Below are positions 12,522 through 23,762 of a stretch of DNA of 64,000 bases, in pieces (within the stretch, counting starts at the first letter, position 1; each line of letters starts with the position of its first letter). Both the position numbers and the translations under genes were made by a program. The stretch is from Caenorhabditis elegans. Lineage: Eukaryota > Nematoda > Chromadorea > Rhabditida > Rhabditidae. The notes beneath the pieces were generated by a model. It made no database searches. It saw nothing but the letters and a program-made list of their open reading frames with translations, and was not told the DNA's origin. The DNA lies in NCBI RefSeq assembly GCF_000002985.6, contig NC_003284.9:372001-436000 (forward strand), in the 5' to 3' direction.

Positions 12522-15500
12522 TCACTTTGCCTTGCCAGCATATATCGACTTTTGCCAGTCGATGAAGCTGCAAAGGGTGATGTGGGAAACTCCAAGACGA
12601 TTTGCAATCTGAAAATTAATTAGAAATTGTTAAATCATTACACAAAAAATGTATTCGGCAAATTTGCCATGCTGAAAAAACTGGAGACAAAATCAATAGT
12701 TAGAAATTGTATTGCCGTGCTCGGGAAATTAGGCGAACGGCAAACTCGGCGAGTTTGCTGCTCTCCCCCGGCAAATCGGCAAACCGGCATCTTGCCGATT
12801 TGCCGAATTTGCCGGAAAAACGGCATCCTATGAATCTTCCTACGTCTATTTTGAAAAGTAAGCAAATTCTAAGAAAATATGTAGAAAAAACGGGAAAATT
12901 CAAAAAGACAGTGCTTCCGTCTTATAAAAAATCTCTCTAAGCATTTCCGGCAAATCTGATATCCGGCAAACGGCAAATCGGCAATTTGCCAAAAATGAAA
13001 ATGTTCGGCGAATCGACAAACTGACAATTTGCCGATTTGTCGAACGGCAATTGTCGCTCATCCCCGTTTAGATGTACCTTATTTAATAAAAAAAAAAGTG
13101 TGATAAACAATTGAAATATGCGACAAAAAAACATAATTGAAAAAGTTGAACTTCTAACAGCTGTGACCCGAAAAAAAAGACATTTGAAATTTTAGCTAAG
13201 ATAAGCTTAATTTGCTTAAAATTTCAAACATAAACGCGAAACCAATACAAATATTCTAGTAAAAATTTAAACAAATCTTACTTGAATATATTCATCATTC
13301 GGTTTTCTTCGTTCCTCAGCAATTTTCATCATTTCATCAACTGTTTGCTTAGAGAGAGTTAAAAAGTCCTTCGGCGCATCTTTCCAAACTTTCAGTTTTC
13401 TTTCGGTAATCCGCTTCTTATTGAAATAGTTTCTGACTTGACGTTCACTGAGCCCTAGTTTCTTTGCGATTTTTTCTCGTTGTCTCACACCAGGCTTGTT
13501 GTTTTTTGCAAAGTATTTGTTCAACCCTTCAATATTCAGTTTTGGCAGTCTCCTACGACAAGATGCAAAGATTCTCAAAATGTTGTGTTTTTGCTGCTGC
13601 TCGGTAGAGTTTGATCCCGATGTTGCTTCAGTTTTCTTAGCAATCCAATTTTCAATTTCTTTTTCATTAATCTCCAATTGAGTTGAAAGAGCCTTGATAT
13701 CTTTTGGTCGTAGCGTTTTATCCTCGCGGTTATTTGTTCTTTGCAGGAATGCTTCTTCGAGTTGTTTTGAAACTTCAGCTGACAATACACTGTTTTCTGA
13801 AAAAAAGTCTATATTATCAACCGTCAAGTTCCTGATGTATTAACACATTATTCTCACAGAAAACTTGTGAGTGTTGTTGCCTTCAACTTTAGTTTTATCT
13901 TATTCAAAATTAAGACAAAGTTTAAAAATAATTTGTTTCAGAAACAATTTGACTAATGATAAAATGTGTAGTAGTTAAAAATAACAATAAAAAACAGTTA
14001 GATTTTTGAAAAATTTCAGGCAAAACTTTGAAAAATTGTCACTTTTACGAATAAGTGTGTGTTTTTTGATTAAATGAACGGGCGGCAATTGTCGTTCGGC
14101 AAATTTTTTGTCAACAAACTCGGCAAATCGGCAAATTGTCGGTTTGCCGAAAACTTTCAATTTTGGAAAATTGCCAATTTGCCGTTTGAAGGATATCAGA
14201 TTTACCGGAAACATTTAGAAGGATTTTTATAAGACAGAAACACTTAAAACTGTACTTTTTTGAAGTTTTTTCCCGTTTTCTTTAGATATTTTCAAAGAAT
14301 TCGCTCACTTTTCAAAATACATGAACATTCATAGGATGAGTACAATTTTGCCGATTGAAATTGAAACTCTGAAATTTCGAAAAAACAGTTGCCAAACCAC
14401 AATTTGCCAAAAATTTTCGGCAATTGCCGGTTTGCCGATTTTCCGGGAATTTCAATTTCTGCAATGTGCCGGATTGCCAAATAAACTTTGATTGTTGTTC
14501 GCTAGTTAAAGGAGGAGTTTAGGTTCTAGGTTTTTTTATGTAACTCAAAATGTGCTATTTTGTAGTGAGAATTTTCAATTTTTTTCAAAAACGTCTTATA
14601 GCGGTTCAAAAAAATTTTAAAGGTTTTAAATTAACTTTAATTAATTAAATAGCATAAATAACGTAAATATTTCCGCTTTTTACAAAACTCTCTCCTTTTA
14701 AGATATTTCCTTACCTGCTTCACTATCCCCGATTTTCCACGATCCACGATCCTTTGTCGAAAGCTTCCTTCTCCAGTTTTCATATTGTGCACGAATGTAG
14801 GAAGGTGCTAAGTCAGTTTTCTCCATTATCTGAAAACAAAATTTTTTGTTCAAATGCTTTATTCATCATATTTGATTTATTTTACCACATGAACATATCC
14901 AAGAGTGAACCTTTTCCGTGAGAGAAGGTGAAGTTCAATCTCGTCCTCCAATACAGTTTGCACTTCGTTCGTAATTTCTATGTAGGAAGTAGTATCCGTT
15001 TCACGAGACAAAAACTCCCGAATTCGACAACACGCGTCATTTGTCTCACATTCAATTTTTCCGTCTTTTCTAATTGTCTCAAAATTGTCAAAAATTGTCT
15101 TGTATCGTATTCCACACCGTTCGGATAGTTTCTGCATTCCAATCGCTGTTGGGTGGCAGTTTCTTGCAAAACTAGCGTTCAACTCTCGTCTCACTTGGCT
15201 TTCAGACATGATCCTTTTGTTGGATGGAATACTTCCCACTGAAATTTTGATATTAGATACATTTTGTCTGCACAGCGATCGACATTTCCGGGGCTGCCTT
15301 TTAATTACTTTGGCGTGTGTATAAATTGCATCATACATCAAAAAATCAAACTTTTTTTCTACAAACTATCTAGAAATATCAGACGATTGATTAAAAGTTA
15401 TTCATTATCAAGTTATTATTTATTCATTATAAAGTTATACTTATCATTATCAATTTAGTATAAATTAGATGATATGATTTATAGCTGAACCAGCCGTGGA

Positions 15501-16791
15501 CCGCACCTTCGGCGCGGCCCCCGACTTCTGTGGCTGAAAATTAATTTTTTTATAAAACTACCGTAACCCTACAGTATTCCTACCGTACCACTATTGTACC
15601 ACTACAGTACCCCGACTATATCCCTACACTAACCCCAACTCACTATCCCTCCAGAAGCCAAAACTTCACAGACTACAAAGACTACATTGACCACAAACTA
15701 TGGACACACAGAATAAGCGCTTTATATATAGTAGCTGAATAGTATTTTATTTGTAGCGCAATTCAGTTACCTTTCTTTGGGAATCCTGGACAGATCTTTT
15801 TAATTGGCAAAGACGAATCCGGGCGATCAAACAGCACAGAACTTCCCAGTGACATTTCGCAATCAAAATCAGTTGTATCATCTTTGAGAAGATCAGAAAT
15901 GCACTGAAACTTTGGTTTCCAACTCGGAGTTTGAATCTGGAATAGAAACTGAGTTGAGCATGGGAGTTAAGTAAAGTTATCATTAAAGTTATGAGTTGTC
16001 AAAAAAAGCACTTCTTTCATTTGCGTGATTCTGAAAAAAGAAATACACAAAAAACAAAGACTTCCAGTCTTCATTACCTAGTACCTGACTAATTTTCGAA
16101 TGTGCTACATTTTGAAAAAAAAATACTTCGTTTGGTGACGTTAAGAACTGAAAGGTTGAGCAGTTTTTCATAGTTTCAGTTTGATCATCTGTCAGTGAGA
16201 AATAACAAAAATTCCACAGCTAGTGTGACAGGAAACCAATGAAGAAATATTAGGGCTACAAGTAATCTTACAAATTATTGCAAAGTTCTATTCTACTATT
16301 TCTATTCTAAAATCTATTATTGAAAATTGTTAGTTTTGCATTTGACGTTCACTGTGGTAGATATTAGGATCGGTTTGTATATCTTATTATTTTCTCTTAA
16401 AAACTTACGACGTTCACATGTGTAGCTTCTTCAATAGGTTCTGTTTTTATGTCGTCAGATAGCAAATGAGTAGGTTTTTGTTCATCATCATGCAAACGAA
16501 CTCCCACCTTTTCCAGAGCCGATCGTGGAATTTTAATCACTTTTCGAACAGTTGAGCAAATCTGTGTAAACAAACTAATCTAGTAGGTAAAGTCTAATAT
16601 TTCTACCTTATCGGGAAGTTCTTCTTTGATATATCCTTTTGTAAATTTTTCCGGTTCAGTTTCTTCAAATAAATTTACATCTTGAATCTGAAAAACATGG
16701 AAAAATTGTAAGAAAAAAACATTAAAAAACTTGCATTCTCAGGCTCCTCCAATTTTGGAATCTTCCACTCAAATTCGTTTGATCTGTTCAT
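12522..16791 (-). CDS. ceh-93: Multi-homeodomain-like protein (CEH-93-like)
   Basis: Eight exons join in phase to 508 aa: 16735-16791, 16607-16687, 16409-16561, 15771-15936, 14886-15238, 14715-14829, 13282-13796, 12522-12608. Intron 1 has a GC donor (AAT|GCAAGT); only this keeps frame. The N-terminal 150 residues are acidic and contain IKTEP and IKEE, both fitting the sumoylation consensus. The rest is a string of helix-turn-helix units resembling divergent homeodomains: about 160-215, 225-300, 315-370, 385-440 and 455-508. Unit 4 ends VRNYFNKKR and unit 3 IENWIAKKT, both lacking the usual Asn51; unit 2 ends AQYENWRRK and keeps it. The name rests on memory that R04A9.5 (ceh-93) is a divergent homeobox gene close to ife-2; the protein reading is independent of the name. 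Confidence 0.78.
12652..13066. repeat. CGGCAA-family repeat, copy 3 (pair of inverted arms)
   Basis: A dense set of GGCAAATCGGCAAA and TTGCCGATTTGCCG words occupies 12652-12830 and 12948-13066, within the last intron of the homeobox gene. Arms are mutually complementary. Confidence 0.75.
14078..14475. repeat. CGGCAA-family repeat, copy 4
   Basis: Same words as copy 3 in the opposite order (14090-14205 and 14345-14475), in intron 6 of the homeobox gene. Flanks of copies 3 and 4 share similar AT-rich text, so they look like two insertions of one element about 500 bases long. Confidence 0.72.
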
Positions 16792-17154
16792 TGCATTCTG
16801 AAATTAGCTTGTTTTCGTTCGATGGAAAAGCAAAAGAAAATAGAGTAAAATAATGGAGTAAAACTGAATCGTTTCAGAATCGATGATTGGTGGGGTACGC
16901 GGGAGACAATTCGAAGAGAGTGTGTGTGAAGAATTAGAGACGCAGTGTTATGTTTGTGTTGGAGCGCGGTTGCATTCTGAAACGACAAGAGCAAAAAATA
17001 TAACAATTTTTTCTGTCAAAAGAACGGTTTAAATTTTTAATTCGAAAAAAAAAACAATAATTTTCGCTTTGAAACTTGCACATAAAAAGTTCTCACTCGA
17101 AACAACTTTTTTTATTTTTGACGCTAATCGCTGCTTTTCAATACTTCTCGTGTT

Positions 17155-17220
17155 GAATTCGTTTGCCGAATTTGCAGTTTGCCGAGCTCAGCAAATTTGC
17201 TGAATTTGCCGAACACGCCA
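17155..17220. repeat. CGGCAA-family fragment, copy 5
   Basis: A short truncated unit (TTTGCCGAATTTGC and similar) between the homeobox gene and the small gene at 17571-18488. Confidence 0.5.
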
Positions 17221-17570
17221 CTAATTGGATTATAAAAAATTTGACCGAAACTATTGATTAATTTAAAAAGTTACAGTAAAATATTATAAAATTGAGTTAT
17301 TTTAAATGCTATGTAGGCCGACATAAACTAATGTTTTTTTTAATTACACTTGTGCTTAGAAGTCAGTAATTTTGGTGCTCTTAGAAATATCAACAAATTT
17401 TCTTGACTTTCGTAGTTTGTCCAGCATGGCAAATTGATCGAATTTGCCGTTCTTGAAATCTTGAAGCAAAATTCTGAAGATGAGGTAATATTAATCAAAT
17501 TTGTTGATAACAGAATAATGAATAAATTTTTATACACGGTTTCTAAGTGAACTTTTGTTAGTAAATATGA

Positions 17571-18488
17571 TTAAAATAAAATTTTGGGGAAAAATCGTTC
17601 CAGGAGGTGCTCCGATTGTGCAATGATTTTTGTGAAGTCTTCGCCCAAAATAATGGTTCTAATTAATGCATCTTCAACGATTCGAATTCTCCTGATCAAA
17701 AAATCGCATTTCGCTTTGTCCGTCTGGAAGAAAACGTGATGTGTTCTTGTAATGAAAGGCTTTTTTTTCCAAATTTATGAAAAAATCATGCCCACGTTTT
17801 TAAAAATCTTCATGAAATAATTAGTTTCAGAACTTACCTTATTGTACTCCTGTCTTCCAATTGATAAAAGATACATAAACCCTTTTTGCACAAATTCTAT
17901 ATAGTCAACGTTTTCATCCAGTTTGCGATATTTCTGTAAAAATCACGTTTTATCATACAACTATCCGTTGAAATAAGTTCTGGGTCAAAAATCATAACTT
18001 TTTTCGTGGGCTTTCGATTTTTCTGACAATTTGAGAATGTATGTTGTTAACTATCAGTTTTTGCTTGACGGAATTTTTGAAAAGTTTTGACCGTCTTAGG
18101 TATCGTCCTAGGTATAGTTCGAAGCACTTTTTTCATTTTAACAACATATTATAACACATTTCAAAATGTGTTTTGACAAATTGCTAAAAAGCAAAAAAAA
18201 AAAACCTTCACCTTATTCGATAAAAGTCGATGTAATGCCAGCACTTTACCGTTGTATTTTTTCTGAAAGCAATGAACAAATTTTTTATGAAGGCTAACAA
18301 ATTAGTTGTAATTTTCCAAAAAGAAACAAAACAAATCGACCTACAATTTCCTCCTCTGTCAAAACCATATCACTTTTTACATTTAGATTGGGCATCACCT
18401 TGCTTTGGTTTTTGTTTTTATTTAAAATCTGAAAAAAAAATTCCGTATTTTGTAGTTTTAAAATCAGATGACTAGATTACCCTACCAT
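17571..18488 (-). CDS. Orphan 128-aa helical protein
   Basis: Exons 18486-18488 (ATG only), 18345-18428, 18212-18262, 17838-17933 and 17571-17723 join in phase. If the ATG-only first exon is wrong, the next in-frame ATG is at 18395. The product is rich in Lys, Ile and Leu and predicted helical throughout, with no signal peptide. Segments such as EEIKKYNGKVLALHRLLSNK and YIEFVQKGFMYLLSIG have amphipathic spacing. The stop at 17571 ends it; an open stretch downstream at 17342-17486 could code but has no legal donor before the stop, so I leave it out. I do not recognise the family. It lies head-to-tail with the homeobox gene on the same strand, about 800 bases upstream. Confidence 0.5.
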
Positions 18489-18489
18489 T

Positions 18490-20230
18490 TTCTTCTGGAC
18501 TCATCGAGAAAAACAATAAAAAGAGTTCCAAAACGTGTGTATATGTAGTCTGAAAAAAAATGTGTTGGGGAGGAAAAAAAACAGAACAAATTTCATTGAA
18601 CATACGAAAACTTTACTAACAATTAAGTTTCACTTTTTTCAATCTTGAAGACAGATTGATAAGAATAGAAAGTCTGATTTGATATTGATTCCAAGAAAAA
18701 AGAGAAGATGGAAAGTTTGATTTTTTTCTACGTTAGATTCGTCAAGTTTACCACTCTAATGAAAACACTTTTATATTCAAAAAAAAACACCTATAAAATC
18801 TATCAAAACATATTTGAGTTGGTTGTAATTAAGTAACATAAAAAAACTAATTATCAGTTAACTGAGTAAATATTTAAAAATCGAAAAAAAAATCCACATG
18901 AGGTTCTAATTTAAAAGTTTGAGTTTTTTTTGAGTTGATACTGCATAGGTAGAAGACAACCTTTTTCTCAAAAATCGATAAAATAACAAAGAAATAGGTT
19001 TTCGTCCATAGGAAGATGGTTAGGTAATTATAGATGACAGAGCACACAAATGGAGTACGCAACAAAAGACAATGTGGTACTGTATTCTACAACAATATGG
19101 CCCACTTTTGCAGAATGATGTATCAGGCTGGTCAGATACAGTTAGAGCTTCGATTGAGGCGTTGTAAAAGCGCCTCGGGCGTCCTCACGACGCGACCCGT
19201 GCCCTAGCTATTGTGCGGCACGCAACCAGAAAGTGTCGACCGCTACAAAACAACTATCGCACTGAATGTACAAACACCAAGCCTTTGATTCCGCACCAAG
19301 TTGCGGAAAAGCGGCGTAAGGCGCCCCGCGCCATATTATCATGGTCCTAAAAGACAAAATACTAATGTTTTATTTTTTTCCGGTAATTGTAGAACTCATA
19401 TGGACTGTACTCAAGAACCAGGGGACATTTGTAAAAATAAAATGATTTTCAAATAATCGTTCAATTTTTCATTCATAAACTTTGAACTTTTCATTAGATT
19501 TGTTAAGAATAAGATATTATTTGAAAACAATAATTGGCAAAAAAATTATTACAATTTTTGAAAAATGCATGGAAATTGGAAAATGGCATAAAATGAGAGA
19601 AACCCGAAAACAAGAAAAGTTGCAGAGCTTGAGAATTAGGCACATTGAAGTTGGGGAGCGGTAACTACGTTATTGGTGGTAGTCAATCTGGAAGAGAAGG
19701 TTTTCTTTGTTTTGAATAGTTTCTAACTGATAAAAAAATTTAGAATTTAACCCGAAAACATTATTTTCATAAAATTGCAAATATGATCTCATTAAAAATG
19801 AAACAAAGTTTGCAATACCATTAAAGTAGTTTTTCAAAAAAAACTCTTAGATATTAAAGATACCAAAAATAATAATACTTGAAATGTTGTGAATATGAAA
19901 TGTTTAAATAGGTATCTTTCGTTATTATTTAAAAGTGTAGTAGAGTCATTTCCAAAAGTTGATTCAAATGATAAAAAATGGGCCGTAATGACCGAATATA
20001 ACTGGAAAAATTAAAATATTATGATAAATGTTCAATGATTTTTGTTTTCAATTTTTCGAAAATGAATAATGCAATACCGGAATTCAACCTTCAAATAAAA
20101 ATTATTTTTATTGTACACAATTAGGAAAAATGTCATAATTTTTTAACAACTATATCAGGACATTGTGGTTTAGTTTATGTCATATGAAACAAAAAAAAAC
20201 ATTTTTTGACTCTACTCCAACTTCAGTTTT
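18490..20230. other. Gene-free spacer with a GC-rich insertion
   Basis: AT-rich sequence without coding signals, apart from a distinct GC-rich block at about 19146-19335 (see findings). Confidence 0.5.
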
Positions 20231-20238
20231 TTTAATAT

Positions 20239-22782
20239 CTAGAAGTTGCTGAGTTTTTGCGTGAACTTTGATTTTTGGTGGAAAAATCCACGCAAAAATT
20301 CAAAAATCTGGTCGTATGCGGTTTTGTCGGCAGGCGTTATATAAAACCGTATACAAAATTTAAAAGTACCTCTTCGCCATAAGTGTAGACAAAATAATCT
20401 GAAAATTGGTCCCAAAACGTACTTTCTTGCGGCACTTGTCGTTTTTCTTGTTTCTTTAGTTTTTGACGTTCGATTGAAATTGAACCCATTGAAGAGATAA
20501 TTCCTTTCCTCATTTTCAGTTACAATCGCTTTACAAGGAGACTCTTCCGGTGCGATGCTTGTAAAACTTTCATCAAAGTGAGAGACATCCTCTAGATTTG
20601 CGAGAGTAGGTTTGAATGGTGGCTCAAAATCATGAGCCATCAGCTTATCCCAATCGATTTCTTCAAAGAACTCGTGTTCTTTGATATCAGGAATTGTAAT
20701 TCGAAGCGTCGGGTCTCGCTTGATAATTCTTTTGATAAGGTCTTTCCCACTCGCCGAAAGTTTTGGGGGGAGTCTCACTTTTCCTTTCAAAATGCTTTTA
20801 TCCTTATCCGCAGGTGTTTCTCCAGTAAACGGTGGTCCTCCCATGAACATATCATACATGAGGATGCCGAGTGCCCAGACATCAACAGCATGATCATGCC
20901 CGACTTTTCGAATCATTTCCGGTGCCATATATTCATGTGTTCCACAAAATGTCAACGTCTTCTCGCCTTTCTTAAGTTTATACTTGCATAGTCCGAAATC
21001 TGTGAGCACCACGTGTCCGGCTAGATTCAGCATCACATTGTCTGGCTTCAGATCTCGATAGACGATATCATGGCCGTGAAGGTGCTCAATAGCGAGAATT
21101 ATCTCACTGAGATAAAATCTTGCATACTCTTCGGGCCAATCAGATTTTCTTTCCAGAAGAGTGTATAGTTCTCCTCCGTGCAAGAACTCAAGCACAAGGT
21201 ACAACTTTTCATTTGTTTGAAATGCATAGTGCAGGTCGCACAAGAACGGCGAATTTATTGTTTCCAAGATTTTTCTTTCGTCTCTGGCATGCCTCAAGTC
21301 TTTCTCAGTTCCAGTTACTTTTCTTTTTGTGATTACTTTCATTGCGTAAATTGTTCCTTTGTCCTCGCCAGTTTGTTTTCGCACTTGGAATACCTAAAAT
21401 GGAATTTTTAAAAATATAATTTTGACTAGCCAAAACGACTAGTGCAAAAATTATTATTTGCTCTATTAGTCTTGCATGCAAGACTAATTCTCAATTGGTC
21501 AGTAGGGGTACAAGACAGGGCTGAGCGGCAACCGAGATTTTCGGCACGCGGCAATTGCCGAAGTTGTCAAACGCTGAAAACTCCGGCTACCGACAACCAG
21601 GTTTCAAAGCCCATTTTTTGTGGAAACATTTTTTGAGCGTTTTGGAAAAAAGCGTGGTCGTTTTTTGTTTACCGTGAAACGTTAGCTTTTTCAGGCTCTC
21701 TGAATGTTTTTTCAAAGCTACAAACTGTTTGACATTGATATCGGCAATTGCTGAAATTGCTGAACACAAAAACTTCGGCAACCGGCAACCTGGTTGCTAA
21801 TTTTCGAAAGCTCCATAACTTTGGAAAAGTTACTATTTTTGTTAAAAACTTAGCTTGGTGCAGTTTAAAGCATGAAAATACACTCTTTCCAATATCATCA
21901 GATATTTAAGTTTAATTTAATTTAATTACTTTTAAGTTTAATTCAACCGAAAAATTACAAATCTGTAAAGTTTTCTGGACTAAATGACTAATAGGGGTGG
22001 AAGCCTAATAGAGGCTGCAAGAATAATAGAAGAAATACGGTAAACTCGTTCATAAGGTGCCAAAATGACCAATAGAAATTCTTGAGTTAAAAAATCTAAA
22101 GCAGCGATGCACGTTCGAGCCCTTACAATTTTGAAGTTTGACGATTCCAAACATAAAAAGAACATAAAACTTTAAGTATAAATGTTTCTTTTGATTAATA
22201 TTTACAAAAAATGGTAAAAACTTAGTTTTCCCCGCTTTTTGACTCAAAACAAAAAAATCCTTCCTAAATTTTTAAAAAAGTTGTTTCATGATATTTTGTG
22301 ATTATTGCACCATAGCAGGTATTTTCAAATGTTCAATTTTTAATCAAGAACTTGGTTTTCATAAACTGGATAATAATACATCTTCTGAGTTAAATGAGGT
22401 GCTTGCTCACAATGCGATAAAGTATCTTACCTTCCCGTAACCTCCTTCTCCGACGAGCTTCAACCTTTCAAAGTCCTTTGGTGCTACGTCATCCGGGTAA
22501 AATAATTTTTCAAATTTTTGCATTGAAACTTGCTTCATCATTTTTTCTAATTGATCACAATTGTCTACCACATTTGCATGGGTTCTGTAATTAGCGAAAC
22601 GTTTTTGCATAGACTCTTTTAGAATTTAAAAAAATATATAAATGTCGCGTCTGCAATAAATTCTATTGGCTTTAATTTACAATCTAATTCAAAATTTTAG
22701 AAACTTGGTTATGGAAAGTTGTAGCAACAAATTTTTGCATAAAAACTTACAGTTTACTGTTTTCGGTTACTTTGCCGCTCAT
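20239..22782 (-). CDS. AGC-family Ser/Thr kinase, S6K-like (R04A9.7-type)
   Basis: Exons 22758-22782, 22431-22615 and 20239-21393 give about 454 aa. The junction GEGGYGK|VFQV restores the glycine loop (64-70) exactly as in p70 S6 kinase. Also present: AMK Lys89, YRDLKPDN with Asp184, DFG 202-204, activation-loop TFCGT (Thr218), YMAPE, an AGC tail with EPPFKPTL and a turn-motif-like APEESP. The hydrophobic motif reads FNGFNF, with Asn where S6K has its regulatory Thr. After it comes a 75-residue extension rich in Phe and Arg that may partly be unspliced intron (a donor AAG|GTACGT lies inside). The first exon is uncertain because the acceptor before residue 10 is AAAAG. The worm's main S6K is rsks-1, elsewhere; this is a divergent relative. 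All core catalytic residues are intact, so activity is likely. Confidence 0.8.
21520..21795. repeat. CGGCAA-family repeat, copy 6 (foldback ends)
   Basis: The ends GCGGCAACCGAGATTTTCGGC and CTTCGGCAACCGGCAACCTGG are related to copy 1, around a core with complementary text. It sits in intron 2 of the kinase gene. Confidence 0.65.
22029..22045. repeat. Solo end of the TATTTCCTCTATT element
   Basis: AATAGAAGAAATACGGT matches the right end of the complete TIR element at 57600-57841. It lies in the kinase intron 2. Confidence 0.45.
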
Positions 22783-23246
22783 TATTCAAAGAGAAATCAA
22801 CAGAAATAGTACTTTAAAAATCAAATCTAAGAAGAATGTATATGGCAATCGAGTATTGTGCAATGTCTGTAAGATCTGACATAAGATGCACACAAGAAAT
22901 AGTGTACGGTTAAGAGAGGGCAGACATCAGAAGTGCATACCATTGGCAGGTGTTCTTGTCGTCGTTGTTGTCGTCGTTGGCAGAGAGCCAAGAATTAGAT
23001 GGCTGCATGGTAGATAAAAAAAGAGACAGTCCAGTAATTACTGACATGTTCCGCGTCTTGAAAACAAATGATTTACACTTTCAAATCGATAGTAAATATA
23101 CAAATAATTTTATCATTCACACTTTTTTCATGGAAACGTAACGTTTCCTTCTTAAATTGTAGACATTTTGAAAGACGCTACCCAAAAATGAACCTGCAAG
23201 ACGTCGATTGCTTCATATCCGCTTATTATTGTGATGGAATACATTA

Positions 23247-23762
23247 AAGGTGGAGTAGCGAAATCTGATAAATATTTTTAAATCACTCCAAATTTTCTTC
23301 TGATTCCGAATATCGATGTGAAAAAATTCAAAAAAATTTCCAAAAAAACCGATAAAATACGACAAAATGTATGAAAATAGTTGAAAAACTGAAAGAAGTA
23401 AAAATATATGGAGAAAATTAAATGAGGCTACCGCGCTTCAGGAAGAATTTATTTGGGGGCGCATTTAAAAATGCGCCCGGGGACGCAAATGAAATTTGCG
23501 ATTTCAAGCTCAAATAAGGCAAATGTAGGCCTCACTCCATTCTCTCTTTTCTGTATTATTCCACATTATTCAATATAATTTTTATTTTTCCTTATATTTC
23601 CCCATTTTTACGTTCAAATAAACGTATTAAATAATAATAATAATAATAAAAAAATAAAATCAAGGAATTTTTTGAATTTTTTCACATAGATATTCGGAAT
23701 CAGGGGAAAATTTGGAGTAATTTAAAAATATTTCCCAAATATATTTTGCTACTCCATCCTTA
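23247..23762. repeat. 516-bp foldback element
   Basis: The first about 100 bases (GGTGGAGTAGCGAAATC onward) reappear inverted at 23660-23762 (ending ATTTTGCTACTCCATCC) with roughly 90% identity, including ACTCCAAATTTTC and GATTCCGAATATC. The loop holds a GC block (GGGGGCGCATTTAAAAATGCGCCC, itself a palindrome) and no transposase. Confidence 0.8.

Noticed and set aside
17342-17486. Extra 3' exon of the 128-aa gene
   Set aside because: Open in one frame but the preceding exon reaches a stop with no usable donor; the text also contains repeat-like GGCAAATTCGATCAATTTGCC pieces.
12522-18488. Operon of the 128-aa gene and the homeobox gene
   Set aside because: Same strand but the gap is about 780 bases, far above the usual 100-400 for worm operons, and no SL2-type spacer element is evident.
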